Source: Mucilaginibacter sp. CSA2-8R (GTDB lineage: Bacteria > Bacteroidota > Bacteroidia > Sphingobacteriales > Sphingobacteriaceae). From it: 64,000 nt of DNA. Location: assembly GCF_038806765.1 (NCBI RefSeq), contig NZ_CP152389.1, positions 1,116,001 to 1,180,000 of the forward strand. The letters run 5' to 3'. A model generated the notes under the pieces. That model was given only the letters and a program-made list of their open reading frames with translations. It did no database searches and was not told the DNA's origin. Shown here one piece after another: positions 24,822 to 34,496 of the stretch (its first letter is position 1; each line of letters opens with the position of its first letter). Both the position numbers and the translations under genes were made by a program.

Positions 24822-24901
24822 AAAGTTCAATTCGAAAATTAAAAGACGGTTTTCGGTTTTAATGTAAGCTGTTAGTTATCAGCAGCAAGTTTACATATTC
24901 C

Positions 24902-24936
24902 AATATATACCACTAAGGTAGTATATATACTTTTTC
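24902..24936 (+). terminator. Probable terminator upstream of the str operon
   Basis: ATATATAC (24903-24910) pairs with GTATATAT (24921-24928), and ACTTTTT follows. A second weaker stem (ATTAAAA with TTTTAAT) lies about 60 bases upstream, just after the lipoprotein stop. Either could end the lipoprotein transcript. Confidence 0.4.
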
Positions 24937-25008
24937 AGGTACAGTAGTATTCTTTTGGCAAGCATCCTGTGCTGTCCGCATTATTATAAAAATCTTTTCC
25001 TCAACCAC

Positions 25009-25039
25009 TTGATAATCAAAAAACAAGTGCGTACTTTTG
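25009..25039 (+). promoter_or_regulatory. Promoter of the str operon
   Basis: TTG (25009-25011), 20 bases, then TACTTTTG (25032-25039), a complete Bacteroidota promoter. The start would be near 25045, leaving a leader of about 40 bases with a small hairpin (ACCCG/CGGGT) before rpsL. Confidence 0.75.
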
Positions 25040-25085
25040 CAGACCCGAAAACCGGGTTAAAAAGAAGTAAAACAAAAAGGAAGAA

Positions 25086-25511
25086 ATGCCTACTATTCAA
25101 CAATTAGTTAGAAAAGGTAGAGTAGCTCTGGAGGATAAGAGTAAATCCCCAGCGTTGGACAGCTGTCCACAGCGAAGAGGCGTGTGTACCCGTGTATACA
25201 CCACTACCCCTAAAAAACCAAACTCAGCAATGCGTAAAGTGGCCCGTGTGCGCCTTACTAACGGTAAAGAGGTGAATGCCTACATTCCGGGTGAAGGTCA
25301 CAACTTACAGGAGCACTCTATCGTGTTAATTCGTGGCGGCAGGGTAAAAGATTTACCTGGTGTTCGTTACCACATCATCCGTGGTGCGTTGGATACTTCA
25401 GGTGTAAACGGCCGTAATCAGCGTCGTTCTAAATATGGTACTAAACGTCCTAAACCAGGTCAACCGGCAGCAGCAACTAAAGGTGCACCAGCTAAAGGCA
25501 AAAAGAAATAA
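25086..25511 (+). CDS. rpsL: Ribosomal protein S12
   Basis: A 141-residue S12 of the 30S decoding centre. It contains the conserved KKPNSAMRK and [11 protein letters not shown] stretches; the former holds the lysine whose change gives streptomycin resistance. A basic alanine-rich tail (after about residue 124) extends it past the E. coli length of 124. First gene of the str operon, followed by rpsG after 19 bases with a purine-rich AAAGGAGG box. Confidence 0.98.
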   Translation: MPTIQQLVRKGRVALEDKSKSPALDSCPQRRGVCTRVYTTTPKKPNSAMRKVARVRLTNGKEVNAYIPGEGHNLQEHSIVLIRGGRVKDLPGVRYHIIRGALDTSGVNGRNQRRSKYGTKRPKPGQPAAATKGAPAKGKKK

Positions 25512-25530
25512 TTAAAGGAGGATAGTTACA

Positions 25531-25998
25531 ATGAGAAAGTCAAAACCGAAAAAAAGAATCCTTCTTCCTGACCCAAGATTTAATGATGTTTTGGTAACCA
25601 GGTTCGTAAATAACATGATGTATGATGGTAAAAAATCTACCGCATACAGCATTTTCTATAACGCCGTTGATATCGTTGAGAAAAAAATCAACGAAAGCGG
25701 TTTAGATACCTGGAAAAAAGCATTAAACAATGTTATGCCTGCTGTTGAGGTTAAGTCTCGCCGTGTAGGTGGTGCTAACTTCCAGGTTCCTACCGAGGTT
25801 CGTCCGGAGCGTAAAATTGCTTTAGGTATGAAATGGTTAATCAGCTATGCCCGTCGTCGTGGTGAAAAAACCATGATGGAGAAATTAGCCGGCGAAATCA
25901 TCTCTGCTTCAAAAGGTGAAGGTGCTGCCGTTAAGAAAAAAGAAGATACGCACAAAATGGCTGAGGCCAACAAAGCGTTCTCGCATTTCAGATTCTAA
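25531..25998 (+). CDS. rpsG: Ribosomal protein S7
   Basis: A 155-residue S7 that nucleates the 30S head. The start MRKSKPKKR and the [17 protein letters not shown] helix are conserved. It has an unusually good ribosome binding site (AAAGGAGG) for this phylum. A hairpin-forming repeat separates it from fusA. Confidence 0.98.
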   Translation: MRKSKPKKRILLPDPRFNDVLVTRFVNNMMYDGKKSTAYSIFYNAVDIVEKKINESGLDTWKKALNNVMPAVEVKSRRVGGANFQVPTEVRPERKIALGMKWLISYARRRGEKTMMEKLAGEIISASKGEGAAVKKKEDTHKMAEANKAFSHFRF

Positions 25999-26001
25999 TT
26001 A

Positions 26002-26090
26002 GTGAATGAGTGAATTTTGAATGAGTGGATGAGTGAATAACAGAGTAGAGTTTAAATACTTACTCATTCACTCACTCGCTCATTCACTCA
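26002..26090. repeat. TGAATGAG-type repeat forming a hairpin between rpsG and fusA
   Basis: The left part (26002-26038) carries imperfect copies of TGAATGAG, TGGATGAG and TGAATAA. The right part (26062-26090) carries the complementary run of ACTCATTC / ACTCACTCGCTC units. Together they can fold into an imperfect long stem. It looks like an interspersed hairpin element inserted inside the operon; no ORF is present. Confidence 0.55.
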
Positions 26091-26102
26091 ATAAAAACAC
26101 AA

Positions 26103-28208
26103 ATGTCAAGAGATCTTAAATATACAAGAAATATTGGTATTGCCGCTCACATTGATGCCGGTAAAACCACTACCACCGAGCGTATCCTTTACTACAGTGG
26201 TGTAAGCCATAAAATTGGTGAGGTACACGAAGGTGCTGCTACTATGGACTGGATGGCTCAGGAGCAGGAGCGTGGTATTACCATCACTTCGGCTGCTACA
26301 ACCGTATTCTGGAACTACCGTGGCGACAAATACCAGGTAAACGTAATTGACACTCCGGGCCACGTTGACTTTACCGTAGAGGTAAACCGTTCATTGCGTG
26401 TACTGGATGGTCTGGTTTTCCTGTTCTCGGCCGTTGACGGTGTTGAGCCTCAGTCAGAAACTAACTGGCGTTTGGCTAACAACTACAACGTACCTCGCAT
26501 TGGTTTCGTTAACAAAATGGACCGTTCGGGTGCCGACTTCTTAAAGGTTGTTAAACAAGTACGTAGCATGTTGGGCAGCCACGCGGTGCCTCTGCAAATC
26601 CCTATCGGTGCTGAAGACAACTTTAAAGGTGTGGTTGATTTAATCAACTTCCGTGGTGTGGTTTGGAACGAGCACGATAAAGGTATGACCTTTACCGAAG
26701 TGCCAATCCCTGACGATATGGTTGAGGAAGCTAACGAGTGGAGAGAAAAATTACTGGAAGCTGTTGCTGAGTTTGACGATACGTTGATGGAGAAATTCTT
26801 TGACGATCCGACCACCATCACCGAGCGCGAAGTATTAGATGCTTTACGCCAGGCTACTTTAGCCGGTAAAATCGTTCCGATGACTTGTGGTTCATCTTTC
26901 AAAAACAAAGGTGTACAAACCATGCTTGATTACGTAATGGAGTTGTTGCCTTCACCTCTTGATTCAAAAGGTGTTGTAGGTACTAACCCTGATACTGGCG
27001 AAGAAGTATTGGTTAAACCAGACGCAAAAGAGCCATTTGCCGCTTTGGCATTTAAAATTGCAACTGACCCGTTTGTTGGTCGTTTGTGTTTCATCCGCGT
27101 TTACGCTGGTAACCTTGATGCTGGTTCTTATGTACACAACATGCGTTCTGACAATAAAGAGCGTATCTCTCGTATATTCCAGATGCACGCTAATAAGCAA
27201 AACCCAATCCCTAACGTAGGGGCTGGTGATATTGCTGCGGTAGTAGGCTTCAAGGATATTAAAACTGGTGATACCCTTTGCGACGAAAAGAACAAAATCG
27301 TTCTGGAGTCAATGGTGTTCCCTGAGCCGGTTATCGGTTTAGCGATCGAGCCTAAAACTCAGGCTGATATTGATAAACTGGGTATGGCTTTAGGTAAGTT
27401 AGCTGAAGAGGATCCAACATTCCGTGTAAACTCTGATGAGGAAACCGGCCAGACTGTAATTTCAGGTATGGGCGAGCTTCACCTGGATATCATCATGGAC
27501 CGCTTAAAACGTGAGTTTAAAGTAGAGGTTAACCAAGGTGCTCCACAAGTAGCTTATAAAGAGGCTATCACTGGTACTACGCAACATCGCGAAACCTACA
27601 AGAAACAAACTGGTGGTCGTGGTAAATTTGCCGACATTCAGGTAATTATCTCTCCTCCGGATGAAGGTAAAGAAGGTTTACAGTTTGTGAATGAAATTAG
27701 TGGTGGTGCTATCCCTCGCGAGTTTATTCCATCTGTAGAAAAAGGCTTTGCTGCTGCCATGGCTAATGGTGTGTTGGCAGGTTACCCACTTACCGGCTTA
27801 AAAGTACGTTTAATTGATGGTTCATTCCACGCAGTCGATTCGGACGCATTATCGTTCGAGATTGCAGGTCGTTCGGCATACCGTGAGGCATTGCCTAAAT
27901 GTAGACCAGTATTGCTGGAGCCAATCATGAAAATCGAAATCTTAACCCCTGAAGAAAACATGGGTGACGTTATCGGTGACATGAACCGTCGTCGTGGCCA
28001 ATTGTTAGGTATGGACAGCCGTGCAGGCGCACAGGTAATTAAAGCTACTGTGCCACTTTCAGAAATGTTTGGTTATGTAACCCAGTTACGTACTATCACT
28101 TCTGGCCGTGCTACTTCAACAATGGAGTTTGACCATTATGAAGATGCTCCACGTAACGTACAGGATGAAGTTGTTGCCAAGGCAAAAGGTAAAAGAATAG
28201 GTGCTTAA
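26103..28208 (+). CDS. fusA: Elongation factor G
   Basis: A 701-residue translocation GTPase. The P-loop is AHIDAGKTT near residue 17, then DTPGH near 84 and NKMD near 138, followed by domains II-V to the end. It drives movement of tRNA and mRNA on the ribosome. It lies within the str operon, as usual. Confidence 0.98.
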   Translation: MSRDLKYTRNIGIAAHIDAGKTTTTERILYYSGVSHKIGEVHEGAATMDWMAQEQERGITITSAATTVFWNYRGDKYQVNVIDTPGHVDFTVEVNRSLRVLDGLVFLFSAVDGVEPQSETNWRLANNYNVPRIGFVNKMDRSGADFLKVVKQVRSMLGSHAVPLQIPIGAEDNFKGVVDLINFRGVVWNEHDKGMTFTEVPIPDDMVEEANEWREKLLEAVAEFDDTLMEKFFDDPTTITEREVLDALRQATLAGKIVPMTCGSSFKNKGVQTMLDYVMELLPSPLDSKGVVGTNPDTGEEVLVKPDAKEPFAALAFKIATDPFVGRLCFIRVYAGNLDAGSYVHNMRSDNKERISRIFQMHANKQNPIPNVGAGDIAAVVGFKDIKTGDTLCDEKNKIVLESMVFPEPVIGLAIEPKTQADIDKLGMALGKLAEEDPTFRVNSDEETGQTVISGMGELHLDIIMDRLKREFKVEVNQGAPQVAYKEAITGTTQHRETYKKQTGGRGKFADIQVIISPPDEGKEGLQFVNEISGGAIPREFIPSVEKGFAAAMANGVLAGYPLTGLKVRLIDGSFHAVDSDALSFEIAGRSAYREALPKCRPVLLEPIMKIEILTPEENMGDVIGDMNRRRGQLLGMDSRAGAQVIKATVPLSEMFGYVTQLRTITSGRATSTMEFDHYEDAPRNVQDEVVAKAKGKRIGA

Positions 28209-28215
28209 ATAAGCA

Positions 28216-28268
28216 TATGGTGCTGACTGGTGAGTAGCTTTTACAGGTTATCGTTAATCAGCACCATA
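28216..28268 (+). promoter_or_regulatory. Hairpin in the fusA-rpsJ spacer
   Basis: TATGGTGCTGA (28216-28226) pairs with TCAGCACCATA (28258-28268) over a 31-base loop, and a second AACCGC/GCGGTT stem follows before rpsJ. No T run, so a leader structure or processing site fits better than a terminator. Confidence 0.45.
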
Positions 28269-28332
28269 AGCCAAAAATAAATCAACCGCTTGTAATTAAT
28301 AGCTCTTACGGGCGGTTTAACACAAAAACAAA

Positions 28333-28638
28333 ATGAGCCAAAGAATCAGAATTAAACTGAAATCTTACGATTATAACTTGGTTGACAAATCAGCTGAGAA
28401 AATCGTAAAAACTGTAAAGCCAACCGGCGCTGTAGTAAGCGGTCCGCTTCCTTTACCTACTGAAAAGAAAATCTTTACGGTATTACGTTCACCACACGTA
28501 AACAAAAAAGCGCGTGAGCAATTCCAACTGTGCAGCTACAAACGTTTGCTGGACATTTATAGCTCAAACTCTAAAACTGTAGATGCTTTGATGAAGCTTG
28601 AATTACCAAGCGGTGTTGAAGTTGAAATCAAAGTGTGA
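28333..28638 (+). CDS. rpsJ: Ribosomal protein S10
   Basis: A 101-residue S10 with conserved IRIKLKSYD at the start and [12 protein letters not shown] in the middle. It is the last gene of the str unit here: a strong terminator follows 20 bases after the stop. The usual partner rplC is 4.6 kb away. Confidence 0.98.
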   Translation: MSQRIRIKLKSYDYNLVDKSAEKIVKTVKPTGAVVSGPLPLPTEKKIFTVLRSPHVNKKAREQFQLCSYKRLLDIYSSNSKTVDALMKLELPSGVEVEIKV

Positions 28639-28658
28639 TAGTACCGGAAGATCCGAAT

Positions 28659-28694
28659 AAAAAAGCCATCAGTTATTTAACTGATGGCTTTTTT
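28659..28694. terminator. Strong terminator after rpsJ
   Basis: A 17-bp perfect stem (28659-28675 with 28678-28694) ending in six T. It ends the rpsL-rpsG-fusA-rpsJ transcript. Confidence 0.92.
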
Positions 28695-28725
28695 GCTTTA
28701 CGTGGTATTTTATATTAAGCAGATT

Positions 28726-28766
28726 TACATCAGACTGGGCAAACATTGTTTGCCCAGTCTGATGTA
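28726..28766. terminator. 19-bp perfect hairpin at the end of the coiled-coil gene
   Basis: 28726-28744 pairs perfectly with 28748-28766 around ATT. It begins five bases after the stop of the minus-strand gene at 28772. No T run flanks it. With the rpsJ terminator it insulates two converging units. Confidence 0.7.
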
Positions 28767-28771
28767 TGGTA

Positions 28772-29452
28772 TTATCCTCTGCCTAACAATTCATCAAGCT
28801 TATTACGTTCGGTTTGCAATTCGCGGGCTAGCTTCTTTTCTTTCTCGTTAGCTTTTACTTTATAGGCCTTGTATTCTTCGTCCAGTTCTTCATACAACTT
28901 GATGCGGTATTTGGCCTCACGGCGGGCGCTACCCGAGCTTAGTAGTACTACCGTTGTGATGGCTCCAAGGGCAATCACCAGTCCCCACATAATAGTATTG
29001 TAAGTAGTTTTATTTACTAGTATACCTGCCAGGCTAATGGCATCAACTTTGGCGTTCGACTCCGTAAGGCTTTGCTCTTTCGCGTTCACATCAGATTGTA
29101 AATCCTGAACGGCTTTGCCCTGGGTTGACAACTTTTGTTGAAGTTCTCTTGTTTTTTTCCTCTCTGCACGTAAGGTATCCATTACGTTTTTGTAAAAAGC
29201 CGAAAGTGGCGGCCGCTGATAATTATAAACTTTACTTGTAACGTATTGATATTGGCCACTCAGGCTTTTGTCGGTATTTACGGGAGCAGCGCCGGGCTGT
29301 TGGGCAGCGGTGTATCTACCTGATCTAACTGCTGACCTGGTAGCTGCAGGAGTGGTGGCATTCGGCTTTGCGATGTCTTGAGCGGTTGCCGTTTGCAGGC
29401 TCGCTGCTGATAAAAGCAGTGCAAAAGCACTCATAATATACCTGTTCTTCAT
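28772..29452 (-). CDS. Exported coiled-coil membrane protein, unknown
   Basis: 226 residues from the ATG at 29452. A signal peptide (about 1-25, ending TATAQ), a proline/alanine-rich linker, a coiled coil (about 95-140: RKKTRELQQKLSTQGKAVQ), one membrane span near 160 (TIMWGLVIALGAITTVVLL), and a second, highly charged coiled coil to the end. One coiled coil would lie outside and one in the cytoplasm. Not recognised. First of three genes that interrupt the ribosomal cluster. Confidence 0.65.
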   Translation of the reverse strand: MKNRYIMSAFALLLSAASLQTATAQDIAKPNATTPAATRSAVRSGRYTAAQQPGAAPVNTDKSLSGQYQYVTSKVYNYQRPPLSAFYKNVMDTLRAERKKTRELQQKLSTQGKAVQDLQSDVNAKEQSLTESNAKVDAISLAGILVNKTTYNTIMWGLVIALGAITTVVLLSSGSARREAKYRIKLYEELDEEYKAYKVKANEKEKKLARELQTERNKLDELLGRG

Positions 29453-29607
29453 AATGGCAAAGTAAAATATAGATACAAAATTCAATTAGCTAAACTGTTA
29501 ACGAGTTGCATAACAGCCGCTAAGCGTGACAAAGTAGGTTTATAAGCTTGATGACGAATATAGGTTAAGCGCACGTAATTTACCAAACCATATTTATATT
29601 AGCGGTT

Positions 29608-30867
29608 ATGAACATCGGAATAATTGGTTTGGGCGATATGGGTAAGGTATATGCCAAGGCTTTTGCTAAAGCAGGCTATGCCGTTTGTGGCTGCGATTTA
29701 CCGCAAAATTATGAAGCATTACAAGCCGATCTGACTCCCTACCACATTCGCGTAATGGAAGATGGCAAGCAGGTAGCCCGCACCAGCGACTTGCTGATTT
29801 ACTCGGTAGAGGCCGAGCATATGGAAAGGGTAGTGGCTGATACCTCAGGTTCTATCAAGTACGGTGCTATTGTGGCGGGACAGACCTCCGTCAAACATCC
29901 CGAGATAGCCATTTTTAACAAGTATCTCCCGGCCGATGTTCAGATCGTGACTTTTCATGCCATGCATGGCGGGGCTTTCGAGCCTGCCGGGCAAAACCTC
30001 GTGCTCATCCCTTACCGTACAGATAAGGAAGCATACCAGCGCATGTATGATTTATTTATGGCTATAGGCTCAAGCATTGTTGAGCTGGCCGATTACCATG
30101 AGCACGACCAGATCGTAGCCGATACGCAGGCGGTAACGCATGTAGGTTTCGAGAGTATGGGAACTGCTTGGGCATCCGCAGGATTTTTTCCATGGGAGAA
30201 TGCATCCTACTTAGGTGGGATCGATAATGTAAAAATATTAATCACGCTGCGGATATTTAGTTACAAAGCGCATGTGTACGCAGGCTTAGCAATTTTAAAC
30301 CCATATGCCCGGCAGCAGGTAAAGCGTTATGCACAATCCGAATCGGAGTTGTTCAAATTGATGATTAAGGAAGACGAACATGCTTTCAGGCAGAGGTTAT
30401 ACAAGGCGCGCGATTTTGTTTTTCATGAAAGCCGCCAGCCCATTATGCTGAACGATACCGTGATGGATGAGTTTGCGTTTCATGGCAGTGCCCAGGAGCG
30501 AAAACCTAATTCGCACTTAAGTATCTTAAGTATGGTTGATGCCTGGCATCACTTAGGCGTTAATCCTTATGATAATTTAATCGGGCAGACGCCACCATTC
30601 AGGCTGCGCTTGGGTATTGCCGAATACTTATTTAAGAACGAAGAATTACTGGAGGAGTCTATACAAACAGCGATTTACGATAAATCCATCCGGGGAGATG
30701 ACTTGGAGTTCCACTCGGCTGTAAGGGAATGGTCGTCTATCATTAACTACGGCGATATGGAAGGGTATAAGAAACACTTTAACCAGGTACAGGCCTTTTT
30801 TGGCGACCGTTTACCGGAAGGCCAAAAGCAAAGCGCTGATATGATACGCCAGCTGATGAAGAAATAA
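29608..30867 (+). CDS. Prephenate dehydrogenase of the fungal-like TyrA type
   Basis: A 419-residue dehydrogenase. The Rossmann motif GLGDMG is at 7-12, and a TSVKHPEI region plus an HAMHGG substrate-site histidine region lie near 95-125. Length and the large helical C-terminal domain fit the fungal Tyr1-like branch better than the 280-residue bacterial type. It would turn prephenate into hydroxyphenylpyruvate for tyrosine. No other aromatic gene is adjacent. Its last 14 codons are repeated as a remnant before rplC. Confidence 0.65.
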   Translation: MNIGIIGLGDMGKVYAKAFAKAGYAVCGCDLPQNYEALQADLTPYHIRVMEDGKQVARTSDLLIYSVEAEHMERVVADTSGSIKYGAIVAGQTSVKHPEIAIFNKYLPADVQIVTFHAMHGGAFEPAGQNLVLIPYRTDKEAYQRMYDLFMAIGSSIVELADYHEHDQIVADTQAVTHVGFESMGTAWASAGFFPWENASYLGGIDNVKILITLRIFSYKAHVYAGLAILNPYARQQVKRYAQSESELFKLMIKEDEHAFRQRLYKARDFVFHESRQPIMLNDTVMDEFAFHGSAQERKPNSHLSILSMVDAWHHLGVNPYDNLIGQTPPFRLRLGIAEYLFKNEELLEESIQTAIYDKSIRGDDLEFHSAVREWSSIINYGDMEGYKKHFNQVQAFFGDRLPEGQKQSADMIRQLMKK

Positions 30868-30903
30868 GGATACACATCGTCTTTCCAAAATTTTAAAACA
30901 AAA

Positions 30904-30934
30904 GAAGCAGGCAAATAAAAAAATTGCCTGCTTC
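30904..30934. terminator. Bidirectional terminator between the dehydrogenase and the M1 peptidase genes
   Basis: GAAGCAGGCAA (30904-30914) pairs with TTGCCTGCTTC (30924-30934). On the minus strand the stem is followed by TTTTGTTTT. Confidence 0.75.
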
Positions 30935-30958
30935 GTCATTTATAAAACCGCGCAAAGG

Positions 30959-32839
30959 TTATTTAGCGTTCCATGTATTATTATTTTCGTCGGCATCCAT
31001 AAAAATACCACCATCGAGCTTAACCGACTTAACCGCTTTTGTATTCTTAAGTGCCAGTGTTGCCTGTTTTTGGTTGCTCTCCCAAAAAGCTGATGTACGG
31101 TGTAAGGTATCTGAGGATCCATTGGTGTAAGTAATCACGGCGTCGAAAGGTGCCGCAAAGCCACCGATGTTTTTAATGGTGATGTTAACGCCGGTTTTCG
31201 TTTTGGCCACATTATCAACAGCCAGGTCTATGTAGCCATTGGTGAAAAACCAGTTATTAAAAAACCAGTTCAGGTTACGGCCCGAGCCTGCATTCATGGA
31301 GTTGAAATAATCCCACGGGATAGGGTGCTTGCCGTGCCAATTATCCATGTATGTATGCAGCGCTTTCTTAAAGAGTTCATCGCCCAGCATATCTTTCAAA
31401 GCCAGATAGCTAAGTGATGCTTTACCATATTCGTTGTTGCCCGCAGCCATGTTTAGTTCGCTGGTCGGGGTAATAATAGGTAAATCCTCGTAGCTGGATG
31501 GGTCATGTACCCAACGGTTAACCCGGAAGTTTTTATAAAGCTTATCCGTCGCCGCCTGGCCAACTTCGGCTTTGCCAATCAAATACTCAAACGTCGTAGC
31601 CCAACCTTCATCCATATAACCATAACGGGTTTCGTTGATACCCATGTAAAACGGGAAGTAGGTATGCGCAATTTCATGGTCCTGCACAAACTGAGCAAAA
31701 CGCAAATCATCCGTATGGCTGTCATTCACCATCATAGGGTACTCCATATCGGCAAAGCCTTGAAATGCTGTCATTTTAGGGAAGGGGTAAGGTACACCCG
31801 GCCAACTGGTCGAAAAATAGCTCAAACTATTGCGGCCATTCTGCACCGAATGATGAAAATCAGCCGAGCTATCTGCAAAGGCAGCCTGCATGCTTGCGCG
31901 GCGGCCGGTGGCTTTGTCAACCACCACACTCGCGGCATCCCATACATAATGGTCGCTCAATCCAAGCGCTACATCGGTAATGTGGTTCGACGTCCATATC
32001 CAGGTGTTGTTGCCTGGCTTGGTAATCTTTTTAGCGGCCAGGTCTTGCGCGGTGGCTACGTGTATGGTCGAATCGCTGGTGAAAGAAGCCTGCAGGCGTT
32101 TAGCATACTCAGGTTGTAATACCTGGGCGGCGTTTTGCAGTGTACCAGTGGCCCAAACCAGGTAATTGGCCGGTACCGTTACCTTAAGATTATAGTCGTT
32201 AAAATCGTTGTAAAACTCCAGCGCGTCATTAAACGGAAGATAGTCCCAGCCATTATAATCATCATAAACTGAAACCCGCGGATAAAAGTAAGCCAGGTAA
32301 TAAGTAGTGGCATCAATCATGCCTTCGCGGTTACTTTCTTTGGAGATTTCGTAGTGCCAGGCAATGTTCAGTTTAAGCGAATCATGCGGCAGAAGTGGTT
32401 TAGCAAGCCGAACTCTTTGATTGGTTGCAGCCGCCTGCTCGTTGTTCCACGCAACAGACTGCTGGCCATTAACAGTAAAAGTGTCTATTTGCATACCTGA
32501 TGTAAGATAATCTGGTTGAGCAGGCGAAAGCCGTACCGCACCAGGGCGATGTACATTCAGGATTAACTTCATGTTGAGGCTGCGCAGCGTGTCGGGACTA
32601 TCGTTGAAATAAGTAATACTCTCCGTGCCTTTGATATTGCGATTAGGCGGCGCGGCGGTGACGTGAATATCATAGCGGGCATGGTTTTGCCAGTAGTTTT
32701 TACCGGGTTTACCATCTGGCGAGCGGGTGCCTTTTTTAAAGGCATTTTGTATGTCGCGTGGCATATAAAGCGCATTCTGCGCAAAACCGCTAAGCGAACT
32801 TGCCGCCAAAGCCGTAAAAAGGATAAATCTTTTAAACAT
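30959..32839 (-). CDS. Secreted M1-family zinc metallopeptidase
   Basis: A 626-residue protein with a signal peptide (1-21, ending GFAQ). The gluzincin site is HEIAH (H388, E389, H392) with the third ligand E411 after the usual 18-residue gap. FADMEYPM upstream corresponds to the GAMEN exopeptidase motif. It trims peptides in the periplasm or outside. The N-terminal domain is a beta-saddle as in M1 enzymes. It lies between the dehydrogenase gene and a remnant of it. Confidence 0.9.
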   Translation of the reverse strand: MFKRFILFTALAASSLSGFAQNALYMPRDIQNAFKKGTRSPDGKPGKNYWQNHARYDIHVTAAPPNRNIKGTESITYFNDSPDTLRSLNMKLILNVHRPGAVRLSPAQPDYLTSGMQIDTFTVNGQQSVAWNNEQAAATNQRVRLAKPLLPHDSLKLNIAWHYEISKESNREGMIDATTYYLAYFYPRVSVYDDYNGWDYLPFNDALEFYNDFNDYNLKVTVPANYLVWATGTLQNAAQVLQPEYAKRLQASFTSDSTIHVATAQDLAAKKITKPGNNTWIWTSNHITDVALGLSDHYVWDAASVVVDKATGRRASMQAAFADSSADFHHSVQNGRNSLSYFSTSWPGVPYPFPKMTAFQGFADMEYPMMVNDSHTDDLRFAQFVQDHEIAHTYFPFYMGINETRYGYMDEGWATTFEYLIGKAEVGQAATDKLYKNFRVNRWVHDPSSYEDLPIITPTSELNMAAGNNEYGKASLSYLALKDMLGDELFKKALHTYMDNWHGKHPIPWDYFNSMNAGSGRNLNWFFNNWFFTNGYIDLAVDNVAKTKTGVNITIKNIGGFAAPFDAVITYTNGSSDTLHRTSAFWESNQKQATLALKNTKAVKSVKLDGGIFMDADENNNTWNAK

Positions 32840-32935
32840 AAAAAATCAATTGCTAACAGCAAAGTTACGAACCTAAGTTGAAGCAGAAGCATTGTACCCG
32901 ATAAGGTTAAGATTTTTATGATGAGAAAAGAAGTT

Positions 32936-32980
32936 CAAAAGCAAAGCGCAGGCATGATACGCCAGCTGATGAAAATGTAG
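32936..32980 (+). pseudogene. Remnant of a prephenate dehydrogenase 3' end
   Basis: 45 bases that encode QKQSAGMIRQLMKM and a stop, almost identical to the end of the gene at 29608 (QKQSADMIRQLMKK). At nucleotide level 14 and 20 base blocks match exactly with the corresponding 30823-30867. No coding sequence precedes it. It shows that a dehydrogenase gene once ended here, next to rplC. Confidence 0.75.
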
Positions 32981-33245
32981 GTTTTTTAACCTGTAAAGCA
33001 GCCCGTACAAATCAAGTTTTTTGAGCCATTTTGTACCTTTGCGCCGTCATTACAATCTCATTTCAAAACATAGCTGCAAAAGCAGTTCATTTCTGCTGAT
33101 AATCAATGCTAAAAACTACTAAAAATAATTCCGTAACTATTTGACACATAATTAAAAATTCCTATCTTTGCCGTCCCTTAAACCGGGAAAATTGCCTTGA
33201 ACGAAGCCCTACTGCTTCGATGGGCAGAATTAATTAATTAAGAAA
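32981..33245 (+). promoter_or_regulatory. Double promoter and structured leader of the rplC operon
   Basis: Two -7 boxes: TACCTTTG (33034-33041) and TATCTTTG (33163-33170). The second has TTTG at 33140-33143 as -33 element with 19 bases between, a complete match. The leader can fold: CGAAGC (33202-33207) with GCTTCG (33214-33219), closed by TGCC (33193-33196) with GGCA (33223-33226). This may be a ribosomal protein binding site for feedback control. It replaces the usual promoter ahead of rpsJ. Confidence 0.7.
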
Positions 33246-33863
33246 ATGTCAGGAATTATTGGAAAAAAGGTAGGAATGACCAGCATTTTCGATGAGGCGG
33301 GGAAAAACATTCCCTGTACGGTAATCGAGGCTGGCCCTTGCGTGGTTACTCACGTTAAGTCTGTTGATACAGACGGATATGCAGCTGTTCAGCTGGCATA
33401 TGATGAGCAAAAAGAGAAAAACACTCCAGCTCCCTTAAAAGGCCATTTCCAGAAAGCTGGTACTACGCCAAAGCGTAAACTGGTTGAGTTCACAACTTTC
33501 GAAGATCAAAAAAGTCTGGGCGACACTGTTGCGGTAGACATTTTTGTTGTTGGAGATTTTGTGGATGTGGTTGGTACTTCAAAAGGTAAAGGCTTTCAAG
33601 GTGTGGTAAAGCGTCACGGCTTTAGCGGTGTGGGTATGCAAACCCACGGTCAGCACAACCGTTTACGCGCACCGGGTTCACTGGGTGCTTCGTCTTGGCC
33701 TTCACGCGTATTTAAAGGCATGCGCATGGCTGGTCAAACTGGTAACTCACGTGTTAAGGTGCAAAACCTTGAAGTGGTTAAAGTGTTTGCCGAGCAAAAT
33801 TTGCTGGTTGTTAAAGGTTCCATCCCAGGAGCTAAGGGTTCATTCGTAATCGTGGATAAATAA
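33246..33863 (+). CDS. rplC: Ribosomal protein L3
   Basis: A 205-residue L3 that helps start 50S assembly. [13 protein letters not shown] at the start and the [18 protein letters not shown] loop, which reaches toward the peptidyl transferase centre, are conserved. First gene of the long transcript; rplD begins one base after its stop. Confidence 0.98.
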   Translation: MSGIIGKKVGMTSIFDEAGKNIPCTVIEAGPCVVTHVKSVDTDGYAAVQLAYDEQKEKNTPAPLKGHFQKAGTTPKRKLVEFTTFEDQKSLGDTVAVDIFVVGDFVDVVGTSKGKGFQGVVKRHGFSGVGMQTHGQHNRLRAPGSLGASSWPSRVFKGMRMAGQTGNSRVKVQNLEVVKVFAEQNLLVVKGSIPGAKGSFVIVDK

Positions 33864-33864
33864 G

Positions 33865-34494
33865 ATGGAAGTCAATGTATTAAATGTATCAGGTCAGCAA
33901 ACAGGTGCCAAGGTGCAGCTTCCTGATTCGGTTTTCGGTATCGAACCTAACGACCATGCGATTTATCTTGATGTTAAACAGTTTTTAGCTAACCAACGTC
34001 AAGGTACACACAAGTCAAAACAACGTAACGAAATTGCAGGTTCAACCCGCAAATTGCATAAACAAAAAGGTACTGGTGGTGCCCGCGCAGGTAGCATCAA
34101 GTCGCCTTTATTCAACGGTGGTGGCCGTGTATTCGGTCCGCAACCGCGTGATTACAGCTTCAAGCTGAACAAAAAGCTTAAGCAATTAGCCCGTAAATCA
34201 GCGCTTACTTACAAAGCTCAGGATAATAGCATTGTGGTGTTGGAAGATTTTACTTTCGATACTATCAAAACTAAAAACTATACTAAACTGGTTGCTGATT
34301 TAAATATTGGCAATGAGAAAACTCTTTTAGTATTACCTGCTGCCAACAACAATATTTATTTATCAAGCAGAAACCTGAAAAAAGCTAAGGTTATTACTGC
34401 CGACCAATTAAGCACTTATGATGTGTTGAACGCCGGTAAGCTTTTATTAACTGCAGGTTCTGTTAAAACTCTGGAGGAAGCATTCGCTAAGTAA
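33865..34494 (+). CDS. rplD: Ribosomal protein L4
   Basis: A 209-residue L4. The extended exit-tunnel loop ([21 protein letters not shown]) is intact. In E. coli L4 represses its own operon by binding the leader, so the rplC leader structure here may be its target; that is inference. Confidence 0.97.
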   Translation: MEVNVLNVSGQQTGAKVQLPDSVFGIEPNDHAIYLDVKQFLANQRQGTHKSKQRNEIAGSTRKLHKQKGTGGARAGSIKSPLFNGGGRVFGPQPRDYSFKLNKKLKQLARKSALTYKAQDNSIVVLEDFTFDTIKTKNYTKLVADLNIGNEKTLLVLPAANNNIYLSSRNLKKAKVITADQLSTYDVLNAGKLLLTAGSVKTLEEAFAK

Positions 34495-34496
34495 TT

